64,000 nt of DNA from Actinophytocola xanthii. GTDB lineage: Bacteria; Actinomycetota; Actinomycetes; Mycobacteriales; Pseudonocardiaceae. Both the position numbers and the translations under genes were made by a program. The notes beneath the pieces are model-generated. The model saw only the letters and a list, made by a program, of their open reading frames with translations, was not told the origin of the DNA and made no database searches. Below are positions 31,798 to 38,844 of the stretch, piece after piece. The stretch is from the NCBI RefSeq assembly GCF_001921205.1, contig NZ_MSIE01000050.1, positions 1 to 64,000 of the forward strand. Reading direction: 5' to 3'. Within the stretch, counting starts at the first letter, position 1. Each line of letters starts with the position of its first letter.

Positions 31798-33266
31798 CAG
31801 ACCTCCCCACTCGTGCCGGCCGGCTCCGAGAGCCCGGCCGGCACCCGGTCGTGCCGCCCGCTGGCGCCTCCGGTGAGCTCGTCACAGGCGGCGGCCAGCC
31901 GCTCGAGCCCACGTACCCACTGCGGTTCGGGGAGCGCGAAGGACAGGCGCGTGTAGTAGCCGCGGCGTCGCCACCAGCCGGGGTCGTGCCCGAACGCCGG
32001 TCCGGGGAGGGTCTGCAGACCGAACCGACGGAAGAGGGTGTGCGTGGTCTCCAGGTAGTCGCGGCCGTCGAGGGCGGGCACCCGGACCAGGGTGTTGAAG
32101 TCGCCGCGCCAGCGGGGGAACCACCCGACGAGGTCACCGAAGTCGCGGCGCAGGACGGCCTCGTTGGTGGCGAGCACGTCACGCAACGCGGTGCGCCACG
32201 CGCCGACCGACGCCGTGACCCCGGTCGAGCGCACCTCGTCCACGATCCGCGCGGCGAAGTCCACCAGCCCCGGGAACGTCCTGGCGTGCGGGGTGAGCAG
32301 GGCGAGCAGGGTGTCGCGGGCCGAGAAGCCCCCGTCCTCGAGCCGCTCGGCGTCGATCATCGCGAGCCGGTCGAGCACGAGCGCGGGCGACGCCAGGCCG
32401 GGCGAGGACGGCGCGATGAGCTCGTTCACCCGCGCCGCCGCCCTGATGGTGGCCGTGTCGCCGATGAGCCAGGCCACGCGAAAGCCGGGCAACGCACGGG
32501 ACTTGGACAGGCTGCCGACGGTGAGCACGCCCTCGGCGTACCGTTCCTCGGCGGCGATCGACGGCAGGTGCGGCAGGTCCCCGTCGCGGGCGAGGTCCGA
32601 GGAGACGATGTCGTGCAGGATCACCACGTCGTGGTCCCGCGCCCAGGCGACCAGCCGCCGCAGCTCGTCGTCCGGGTAGAACTCCCCGGTCGGGTTGTTG
32701 AACGTGTTGACGTACAACACCGTCGTGTCCTGGCCGGCTCCGGCGGTGAGCTCGTCGACGGTCGGCAGCCAGCGCCGCGGCAGAGCGGAAGTCACCTCGG
32801 TGAGCTCGAAACCGGAGTCGCGCAACGCCGCACCGACGAGCGGGAACGTCGGTGCCGGTAGCACGGCGTGCGGCCGGCGCCCGCGCGCCTGTCCGGCCGC
32901 GGCCAGCGTGCGGGCCGCCAGCCCGACCGCGGCGCTCGCCCCCGCCGTCACGATCACGTTCTCCGGACCCGGCCGGGTCCGGCCGCCGCTGCGGGCCGCC
33001 TCGTAGGTCGCCACCGCGGCGCGGGCCAGCAGGTGTCCGTCGGGTCCGTCGTAGTCGTGCCACAGCATGGGGTTGCGGGCGGCGGAGAGCACGAAGTCGA
33101 CGAAGTCCCACGGCGGGTCGGTGAAGTTGACACCCGAGGCGAGGTTGACGATCGGCGTGCCCGGGTGGCGGGACAGGAAGTCCGCCTGCTCGTCGAGGTC
33201 GTAGTTCACCTCGTCGACGGTCAGCATGAACCGCCACGGGGCGAACTCCGGGACACAGCTCGACAT
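31797..33266 (-). CDS. Class I/II PLP aminotransferase-fold enzyme
   Basis: 489 aa. Fold type I: VIVTAGASAAVGLAARTLA (PLP phosphate region), LYVNTFNNPTGEFYPD (Asn-Pro), VVILHDIVSSDL (Asp) and VGSLSKSRALPGFRVAW with the Schiff-base Lys. Immediately behind a VioC-type arginine hydroxylase homologue, such enzymes can be capreomycidine synthase-like (VioD/OrfR) cyclases instead of transaminases. The protein is longer than VioD and could equally be an ordinary aminotransferase. The start is taken as ATG 33266, directly abutting the hydroxylase stop; ATG 33227 is an alternative, and neither has a strong ribosome site. One-base overlap (TGATG) with the LanB-like gene. Confidence 0.75.
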   Translation of the reverse strand: MSSCVPEFAPWRFMLTVDEVNYDLDEQADFLSRHPGTPIVNLASGVNFTDPPWDFVDFVLSAARNPMLWHDYDGPDGHLLARAAVATYEAARSGGRTRPGPENVIVTAGASAAVGLAARTLAAAGQARGRRPHAVLPAPTFPLVGAALRDSGFELTEVTSALPRRWLPTVDELTAGAGQDTTVLYVNTFNNPTGEFYPDDELRRLVAWARDHDVVILHDIVSSDLARDGDLPHLPSIAAEERYAEGVLTVGSLSKSRALPGFRVAWLIGDTATIRAAARVNELIAPSSPGLASPALVLDRLAMIDAERLEDGGFSARDTLLALLTPHARTFPGLVDFAARIVDEVRSTGVTASVGAWRTALRDVLATNEAVLRRDFGDLVGWFPRWRGDFNTLVRVPALDGRDYLETTHTLFRRFGLQTLPGPAFGHDPGWWRRRGYYTRLSFALPEPQWVRGLERLAAACDELTGGASGRHDRVPAGLSEPAGTSGEV

Positions 33267-34235
33267 TCAGATGATCCGGGAGCCGTGCCGGTGCAACCGG
33301 GCGATCGACGAGCAGACCATCGTGCGCAGCAGCCACCGGTCGTGCCCGTCGTAGGCCGCGCGGAACGGCGTGCGGGCGTGGACGACGCGACGGTTGTCCA
33401 GCATGATGAGATCTCCCGGCTCCAGCACGTGGCCGGCCTTCGCCTCGTCGAGCGCCTCCTTGAGCTCGGCGAGCGCCTCTTTCGCCTCGTCGTCGCCGTC
33501 GACGGGGCGCAGGTAGTGGTCGTCGTAGCAGATCTCCAGCGCGTGGTCGGGTCCGAACAGCACCGGCGTGACCGACTTCGTGACCGACGGCGAGACGTGC
33601 GCGGAGTCCGCGTGCATCTCGAACCGCGGCTCGGCGAGCACGCGCCGGACCTCCGCCGGGAGCCGCAGGTCGCGGGCCGCGGCATAGCGGGTCACCGCGT
33701 TCTCGGCCCCCCGCAGGCACAGCAGTCCGAAGTAGTCGCACCGGTCGGGGCTGAACCCGTCCTCGACGTGCCAGTCGAGGGTTCCGCTGCTGCTCTCGCT
33801 GGTCTGGGTGTTCTCCATCCGGGGCACCGGAACGACGTGCTGCACGACCTGACCGTCATAGAGGCTGCGGAAGTTGAACGGTTCGCCGAGCAGCAGCGCG
33901 ACCGCGAGCAGGATCATGGCGCCACGCTGCGCCTGCTCGGTGTCCAGGGGTGCGCCGGACGCCATGGGGTTCGGTCCGAACTCAACGGACGGCAGGAGAC
34001 CTCGCAGCAACAGCACGTCGCTGTGCGCGCTCCGTACCCGGTACTCGTGGACGCGGCGATGCACCTCGGCCGGGAGCTCCGCCACGAGCGGTACCGCCGC
34101 GGAGACGAGCTGGTCGGCGGACGCTCGCGAGAAGTCCGTCGAGCCGAGACGGTCACCGGCCGCGCGCCAGAGATCTGCCGCGTCCACCGACGAGAGTTCG
34201 ACACACTGAAAAGGATGAGAAACAGTCAACGCCAT
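33267..34235 (-). CDS. Fe(II)/2-oxoglutarate hydroxylase, VioC/AsnO-like
   Basis: 322 aa. Clavaminate-synthase/AsnO/VioC-type dioxygenase: DWHVEDGF gives His156 and Glu158, and DNRRVVHARTPF gives the distal His286, followed by RWLLR for 2-oxoglutarate. The HxE form of the facial triad and the DNRRVVH motif are typical of the free-amino-acid beta-hydroxylases acting on Arg or Asn. VioC 3-hydroxylates L-arginine before cyclisation to capreomycidine, so an arginine-derived substrate is plausible here. ATG 34235 follows CAGGAG; the first codons are unusually GC-poor, consistent with efficient initiation. It is the first gene of the long minus-strand operon. Confidence 0.87.
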   Translation of the reverse strand: MALTVSHPFQCVELSSVDAADLWRAAGDRLGSTDFSRASADQLVSAAVPLVAELPAEVHRRVHEYRVRSAHSDVLLLRGLLPSVEFGPNPMASGAPLDTEQAQRGAMILLAVALLLGEPFNFRSLYDGQVVQHVVPVPRMENTQTSESSSGTLDWHVEDGFSPDRCDYFGLLCLRGAENAVTRYAAARDLRLPAEVRRVLAEPRFEMHADSAHVSPSVTKSVTPVLFGPDHALEICYDDHYLRPVDGDDEAKEALAELKEALDEAKAGHVLEPGDLIMLDNRRVVHARTPFRAAYDGHDRWLLRTMVCSSIARLHRHGSRII

Positions 34236-34385
34236 GAGTTCCAGCTCCTGCCCGATGATAGCCAGACGGTAGCCACGGGAATCGCGGGAACGCAATCGTT
34301 CGACCCTTGTCGCCGAACTGGACAGTCGTTAATGGACGACGCGTACAGTCCAAGCATCGACGACCGCACCTGACTGGGGATTCGC
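34236..34385. promoter_or_regulatory. Divergent promoter region between the large operon and the N-oxygenase gene
   Basis: 150 bp separating two divergently transcribed units; it must hold the promoter of the 14-gene minus operon. It contains an imperfect inverted pair GTTCGA (34298-34303) and CGAAC (34314-34318) that recalls StrR half-sites, but the spacing does not fit the StrR consensus. No convincing -35/-10 pair was identified. Confidence 0.4.
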
Positions 34386-35123
34386 ATGGACCGGTTCGAC
34401 GGGTGCGAGGGCACGGCATTCGGCAGGCGTCCCACCGGCACGGTCCCGGACCCGGTCAAGGACCTCGTCCAGGACCAGCTCCACGGGCTGGTGTCCGCCA
34501 GGACCTTTCCCTGCCTGGGCGCACGTTCGGCCCTCGCCAGCGGCAACTACCTGTTCAACGTCTACGAGGACATGGAGTCGGCGGACAGCCTGCTGGCACT
34601 GGCCGAGGACCTGCGTCACTTCGCCGGCGTGCGGCTCGGGATGGGCGACTTCTACACCCATGTCGCCGCTTTTCTGGAACCGAGGATGATTCAGGACGAG
34701 AGCGTCTGGGAACGTCAGCTCTGGGGACTGCTCCAGCGTTTACACGATATCGACGAGTCGCCGTGGGACGACCGTTTCTCCACCGATCCGACCAGCCCTG
34801 AGTTCGCGCTCTCCTTCGCCGGTCTCGGCCATCTGGTGGTGACCCTCTACCCCGGTGCAAACCGGTTCGCTCGCCGTTTCGCCTGGCCGACCCTGGTGTT
34901 CAACCCGCTGGAGCAGGACCGGGCGAAGTTCCCGGAGGACGAGGCGCTGCTGCGGTTCCAGGGCAGGATCCGCGCGCGCGACGCCCGGCTGCAGGGCGAG
35001 GTCAACCCCGCCCTGCCGAAGACGCTCGACGACCCGCAGGCGCCCGGGTTCTCCGGTGCACCGGTCACGTCCGACTGGCGGTGTCCGCTGCGGGTTCGGG
35101 CGAACCCGCCGGAGAAGCCCTGA
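34386..35123 (+). CDS. YqcI/YcgG-family protein (candidate heme-dependent N-oxygenase)
   Basis: 245 aa. The N-terminal FPCLGARSALASGNYLFNVY and the C-terminal TSDWRCPLRV are hallmark segments of the YqcI/YcgG family. As I recall the literature, RohS of azomycin synthesis and GntA of guanitoxin synthesis belong here and oxidise guanidine-type nitrogens in a heme-dependent way. The genes opposite include an amidinotransferase and a VioC-like enzyme, so a guanidino substrate is plausible. ATG 34386 has only a weak upstream site. A TTA leucine codon (34740-34742) is rare in such genomes and could make expression depend on bldA tRNA. The 3' end overlaps the convergent MFS gene by 59 bp. Confidence 0.78.
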   Translation: MDRFDGCEGTAFGRRPTGTVPDPVKDLVQDQLHGLVSARTFPCLGARSALASGNYLFNVYEDMESADSLLALAEDLRHFAGVRLGMGDFYTHVAAFLEPRMIQDESVWERQLWGLLQRLHDIDESPWDDRFSTDPTSPEFALSFAGLGHLVVTLYPGANRFARRFAWPTLVFNPLEQDRAKFPEDEALLRFQGRIRARDARLQGEVNPALPKTLDDPQAPGFSGAPVTSDWRCPLRVRANPPEKP

Positions 35124-36348
35124 GCACCCGGATCGCCCAGACGCTGGTGGCGAGCACCAGGGGGATTCCCAACACGAACGGGGCGCGCACGTCGATGGCC
35201 TGAGCCAGGACACCGCCGAGGACAGCGCTCACCGCCGAGGCCGCGGAGACCACCGTCCTGGAGATGCCCATCACCCGGCCGAGCTCCTCGGGGCGCGCGA
35301 CCCGCTGGCGGACGGTCACCGCGGCGATGTTCCACACCGCGAGCGCCATGCTGCTCACGACGAGCAGAGCACCGACCGTCACGGCGTCGACGGCGAAGAC
35401 GAGCCCGAGCTGTGCGGCGATGACCCCGGTCGTCGCGACGACCAGGGTCGTGGGCTCGCCGACCCGGCTGCCCACCCGCTCCATCACCAGCCCGCCGACG
35501 ATCCCGCCCACAGCGCTCACGGCGAGGAGGACGCCGAAGGACGACATCCCGGCCCCGATCTCCTCGGTCACGTAGATGACCAGCACGGCGTACCAGGCGC
35601 TGTCCGCCGCCGCGACGGCCGCCCCGGCGAGGACGATCGACCTGAGCACCCGGTCGCGGAGCACCGCGCGGAACCCGTCCGCGAGCTCGGTCCGGATCCG
35701 CCGGCGCTCCGGGCGCGCCGGTGGCCGGTCCGGCACCTCGACGTCGCGGGTCCCGCGTCGGCGGTCGATCAGGAGCACGGCGGAGAGGTACATCGCCGCC
35801 GAGTGCACGAGGAACGGGAGCGACCTCGCCAGCTCGAACAGCCGTGCGCCGAGGAACGGGCCCACGAACTCGTTGAAGGTGATCCACGCCGAGGAGAGCA
35901 GGCTGTTGGCTCTCGGCAAGGCCGCCGGTGCCACCACCCGGGGGACCGCGACCTGGGTCGCGGTGTCGTACAGGCACTCGCCGACGCCCAGCACCACCGC
36001 CGCTAGGTAGAGCGTCCACAGCTGGGCGCCGCCCAGCAGGACCATGAGCGTGACTCCGGTCAGCACCACCGCGCGCAGCCAGCTGACCGCGAGCATGAGC
36101 CTGCGGGGGTCAACCCGGTCCACGACGACACCGGCGAACGGTCCGAACACGACCCACGGCACGAACTCCATGGCCGCGAGCCCGGCGACCGCGACCGGGT
36201 CCTTCGTCAACGTGAGCGCGAGCAACGGGAACGCCGTGATGCGCACGCCGTCCCCCAGGTTGGCCAGGCTCACCGATCCCAGCAGCCGCCAGTACCTCGG
36301 TCCCAGCTTGTCCTCAGCGGGACTACCAGCTCGTGAAATGTGTCTCAC
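35065..36348 (-). CDS. MFS exporter (MFS_3/EntS-like)
   Basis: 427 aa with about 12 hydrophobic segments and the motif-A-like loop GVVVDRVDPRRLM between helices 2 and 3. It resembles EntS-type drug/siderophore exporters (YWRLLGSVSLANLGDGVRITAFPLLAL). It probably exports the cluster product or an intermediate and may give self-resistance. The start is taken as GTG 36348, just before the conserved N-terminal sequence; upstream reading frame belongs to the StrR-like gene's shadow. The ribosome site is poor. It lies 68 bp after the regulator on the same strand and overlaps the N-oxygenase gene tail to tail. Confidence 0.87.
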   Translation of the reverse strand: MRHISRAGSPAEDKLGPRYWRLLGSVSLANLGDGVRITAFPLLALTLTKDPVAVAGLAAMEFVPWVVFGPFAGVVVDRVDPRRLMLAVSWLRAVVLTGVTLMVLLGGAQLWTLYLAAVVLGVGECLYDTATQVAVPRVVAPAALPRANSLLSSAWITFNEFVGPFLGARLFELARSLPFLVHSAAMYLSAVLLIDRRRGTRDVEVPDRPPARPERRRIRTELADGFRAVLRDRVLRSIVLAGAAVAAADSAWYAVLVIYVTEEIGAGMSSFGVLLAVSAVGGIVGGLVMERVGSRVGEPTTLVVATTGVIAAQLGLVFAVDAVTVGALLVVSSMALAVWNIAAVTVRQRVARPEELGRVMGISRTVVSAASAVSAVLGGVLAQAIDVRAPFVLGIPLVLATSVWAIRVLRASPAGSPEPAADTASRT

Positions 36349-36416
36349 CTCTCTGAGATGCCGCCGCCCGCCGGTGGGGAAGTTCCCCAGTCGAACAGCC
36401 CTTGACGACGGCTCGC

Positions 36417-37433
36417 CTACCGCCCCGCACCCTTGTCCAGCTGCGCGGCGAACTCCTCCCACCCCACGGCCAGCTCCCGCGCCAGGTCCGCGACCGTCGA
36501 CGCCCAGTGCACCGGGACGCTGTCGACCAGGCTGTTCCACTCGCGTGCGGCGAGCGAGTGCGTTCCCAGCACCCGCAGCAGGACCCGGCCGGCCTCGGTG
36601 AAGCGGAGTGAGGGATCGACCCGCATCCGCTCGATGACCTGGGCGAGCGACACGCTTTCGGGCCCTCGCACGGACAGGCGGGGGGTGCCCTCCCCCGCTC
36701 CGCCGTCGCGGTCGCCCCGTCCCCCGCCGATCGCCACGACCGACCCGCCGCCCGGCCCGACTCCTTCGGCGGCACGCGGGTCGGCGTGTCCCACCAGGTT
36801 CATCCGCCGCCGCACGTCGTGCGCGGTGCTGACCGAGATCCCCGCGGCCGCGGCGACCTTGCGCAGCGAGATCCCAGGATGCCGGTTGATGAGCTCCTCC
36901 GCCAGCGCCCGCCCATGCCCCGCGACCGGGCGGACATGACCGTCCATCCCGATCCGAACAGGGGTCTCCGCCACTCGTTCGGACAGTCCCCGGCGGATCC
37001 TCCCCACCGTCTTGTGCGCGATCCCGGCGACCGCCGCGATCGTCCGGTCCGACCAGAACGGATGCGAGATGAGGATCCGGCTCGCCGCCGCCTTCCGATC
37101 AGCGAGCGACAGCGGCAACCCGTGCGCGACGTTGGCCCGCACCGACTCGACGAAGATCTCGCCGCGCGAACAGTCGAGGAACCTGGCCGCGATGACCTCC
37201 TCGCCGCGACGCTCCGCGGCCCGCAGCCGGTGCACGCCGTCGACCACCACCATCGTGGCGCGGTGCACCAGGATCGGGGGGAACATCCCCTCCGACTCGA
37301 CCAGCCGCCGAACGTGCTCCTCGTCCGGCCCGTTCAGCCGAGGCGACTCCGACACCACGAGATCCTCAAGCTGGACCAGCTCAACGGCATCGCCGCCGAT
37401 CGACCCACCTTCCACCGCCTGAGAACGCAACAC
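36417..37433 (-). CDS. ParB-domain pathway regulator, StrR-like
   Basis: 338 aa. N-terminal ParB/Srx fold (GMFPPILVHRATMVVVDGVHRLRAAERRGEEVIAARFLDC) followed by helix-turn-helix stretches (FWSDRTIAAVAGIAHKTVGRIRRGL and GISLRKVAAAAGISVSTAHDVRRR) and a glycine-rich linker before the C-terminal part. This order is that of the StrR/NovG/Bbr type of antibiotic pathway activators, not of chromosome-segregation ParB. GTG 37433 is preceded by GGAAAGAGG. It faces a divergent oxidoreductase operon across about 250 bp and is followed by the MFS exporter. It is a likely activator of the cluster. Confidence 0.87.
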   Translation of the reverse strand: MLRSQAVEGGSIGGDAVELVQLEDLVVSESPRLNGPDEEHVRRLVESEGMFPPILVHRATMVVVDGVHRLRAAERRGEEVIAARFLDCSRGEIFVESVRANVAHGLPLSLADRKAAASRILISHPFWSDRTIAAVAGIAHKTVGRIRRGLSERVAETPVRIGMDGHVRPVAGHGRALAEELINRHPGISLRKVAAAAGISVSTAHDVRRRMNLVGHADPRAAEGVGPGGGSVVAIGGGRGDRDGGAGEGTPRLSVRGPESVSLAQVIERMRVDPSLRFTEAGRVLLRVLGTHSLAAREWNSLVDSVPVHWASTVADLARELAVGWEEFAAQLDKGAGR

Positions 37434-37682
37434 CAGCCTCTTTCCACACCCACGACGTCGGTTTAGGACCAGGTATAACCCTCATACCGATGTCCAGCAC
37501 CCTTCCCGGCCACTGAACAAACCCCAGCTCCCGCGACGCCGACGACGACCGCGTGGGCTGAGGAAACGGATCGATGTCCAGCCGCACCCGTCTTCCTCGG
37601 GACAAACAGCTCCGCACCAGGGAGTACCGGCCGATAACCGAGCCTCGCTACCGTCCCGCGCCAAACCCGGAAGGGAGCCGCG
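37434..37682. promoter_or_regulatory. Divergent promoter region of the StrR-like regulator and the plus-strand operon
   Basis: It contains a small inverted repeat GGTAT (37472-37476) / ATACC (37484-37488) in an AT-richer patch close to the regulator start, a candidate operator or -10 region. No StrR consensus pair was found, and no further gene is supported. Confidence 0.4.
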
Positions 37683-37736
37683 ATGGCGACGAGGACGAGA
37701 CCACACGACGCCGACCACCGGTGTGCCCGGGGATGA
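37683..37736 (+). CDS. Leader ORF of 17 codons, coupled to the oxidoreductase
   Basis: ATG 37683 has a near-ideal ribosome site (GGAAGGGAG) five bases upstream, while the following oxidoreductase has only GGGG. The 17-residue peptide (MATRTRPHDADHRCARG) ends in a TGA that overlaps the next ATG as ATGA. It probably serves to load ribosomes on the downstream gene by coupling. Its short length and lack of homology keep confidence modest. Confidence 0.45.
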   Translation: MATRTRPHDADHRCARG

Positions 37737-38608
37737 CCCGTCCCTTCGAGTTCGCGCTCGTCAGCGAGGGCGAGCAGAGCCCGGCCGAATGGCGAGGACT
37801 GCTGCGGCAGGCGGAGGACCTCGGCTACGGCGGCGTCTTCGTCACCGACCACTGCGGTCAGGCGCTCTCGCCGGTCGCGGCGTTGTCGGCCGCGGCCGCG
37901 ACAACCGACACGCTGCGGGTCGGCACCTTCGTCCTCAACGTCGACCTGCGCAACCACGCGCTGCTCGCCCACGAGCTGGCGACCCTGCAGTTGCTGTCCG
38001 GCGGCCGCACCGTCGCCGGGCTCGGCGCCGGCTGGCTGGACGCGGACTACCAGCACACAGGGATCGCCCGTCGGGCCGGCCACGCCCGTCTCGCCGGTCT
38101 GCGGGCGGCCGTGGCGCGGCTTCGCGAGGACCTGGCGGACAGGGGCGTTCCGCAGCCGACGATCCTGCTCGGCGGGGCGCGGCGGCGCATGCTCGAGTAC
38201 GCCGCCGCCGAGGCCGACATCGTCAGCGTGATGTCCACGATCGACGGGCAGGGCGCGGAGGGCTACCGGGACATGCTGCCGGGGCGGACCGACACGAAGG
38301 TCGGCTGGGTCCGCTCCGCTGTGCCGGCGGGCCGGGCTCGTCCCGTACTCAACCACGTGGTGTGGGAGTGCTTCGTGACCCCGCGGCCCGCGGCCACGGT
38401 CCAGGCGTTGGCCGGCGGGCTGGGCTGCACCGTCGAGGAGGTCGGCGAGCTGGCCGGGTTCCTCGTCGGCACGGCACGCGAGGTGGCAGACGTGTTGTTG
38501 CGACGCCGCGAGCGGTGGGGCTTCTCGCTCGTCACCGTGCCGTCCCGGGCAATCCGCTCCTTCGCACCGGTCGTCGAGCTGCTCTGCGGACCGGAAGGCC
38601 GTGCGTAA
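37733..38608 (+). CDS. LLM-class (luciferase-like) flavin or F420-dependent oxidoreductase
   Basis: 291 aa. It begins RPFEFALVSEGEQSPAEWRGLLRQAEDLGYGGVFVTDH and continues with the LLM TIM-barrel pattern (TLRVGTFVLNVDLRNHALLAHELATLQLLSGGRTVAGLGAGW). The AGLGAGW segment and overall length are those of F420-dependent members such as N5,N10-methylene-H4MPT reductase-like proteins. It may reduce or oxidise a pathway intermediate; the substrate is unknown. ATG 37733 is favoured because the conserved domain starts there; an upstream GTG would add non-conserved residues. It is first in the plus-strand operon. Confidence 0.82.
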   Translation: MTRPFEFALVSEGEQSPAEWRGLLRQAEDLGYGGVFVTDHCGQALSPVAALSAAAATTDTLRVGTFVLNVDLRNHALLAHELATLQLLSGGRTVAGLGAGWLDADYQHTGIARRAGHARLAGLRAAVARLREDLADRGVPQPTILLGGARRRMLEYAAAEADIVSVMSTIDGQGAEGYRDMLPGRTDTKVGWVRSAVPAGRARPVLNHVVWECFVTPRPAATVQALAGGLGCTVEEVGELAGFLVGTAREVADVLLRRRERWGFSLVTVPSRAIRSFAPVVELLCGPEGRA

Positions 38609-38658
38609 CCGGGGACTAACTCCACCCTCCTAGTGTTCGCCAACGAGGAGGTCACGCC

Positions 38659-38844
38659 ATGCCCAGTTCATTTTCGCGCTTTCTGGATGAGACCGAGCTG
38701 AGCAACGTCCGATCGGCTTACCTGGAATCACTGGCCGCGCTCGAGCTCGAGGAGAGCGCGCAGGACGACACCGAGAGGAGCCACGATGGAGACCCGCTTT
38801 CTGTCGATCCACGACCCGGAGATTCCACGGGCTCTGGATCGTGA
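38659..38844 (+). CDS. Small acidic protein of 61 residues, unknown
   Basis: It has an excellent ribosome site (GAGGAGG, 7 bases before ATG 38659). The N-terminal half (FSRFLDETELSNVRSAYLESLAALELEE) should form an amphipathic helix, and the C-terminal half is disordered, rich in Asp/Ser/Gly and ends in STGSGS. The last 59 bp overlap the dioxygenase gene in another frame. I recognise no family. Because a LanB-like enzyme is encoded nearby, it may be a leader or carrier peptide for tRNA-dependent amino acid addition; it could also be a small regulatory or scaffold protein. Confidence 0.6.
   Translation: MPSSFSRFLDETELSNVRSAYLESLAALELEESAQDDTERSHDGDPLSVDPRPGDSTGSGS

Noticed and set aside
30160-31956. 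598-aa plus-strand frame opposite the LanB-like gene
   Set aside because: Shadow frame with biased composition and no domain; the LanB reading on the minus strand is convincing.
36388-36396. CAGTCGAAC, an exact half of the StrR/NovG binding consensus, between the regulator and MFS genes
   Set aside because: The partner half-site 11 bp away is missing, so it is not a full StrR-type operator.
36417-37433. Chromosome or plasmid partition ParB
   Set aside because: No ParA partner or parS-like sequences nearby; the HTH arrangement and cluster position match StrR-type regulators better.
37463-38356. 297-aa minus-strand frame opposite the F420-type oxidoreductase
   Set aside because: No recognisable motif; the plus-strand frame has a clear LLM-family sequence.
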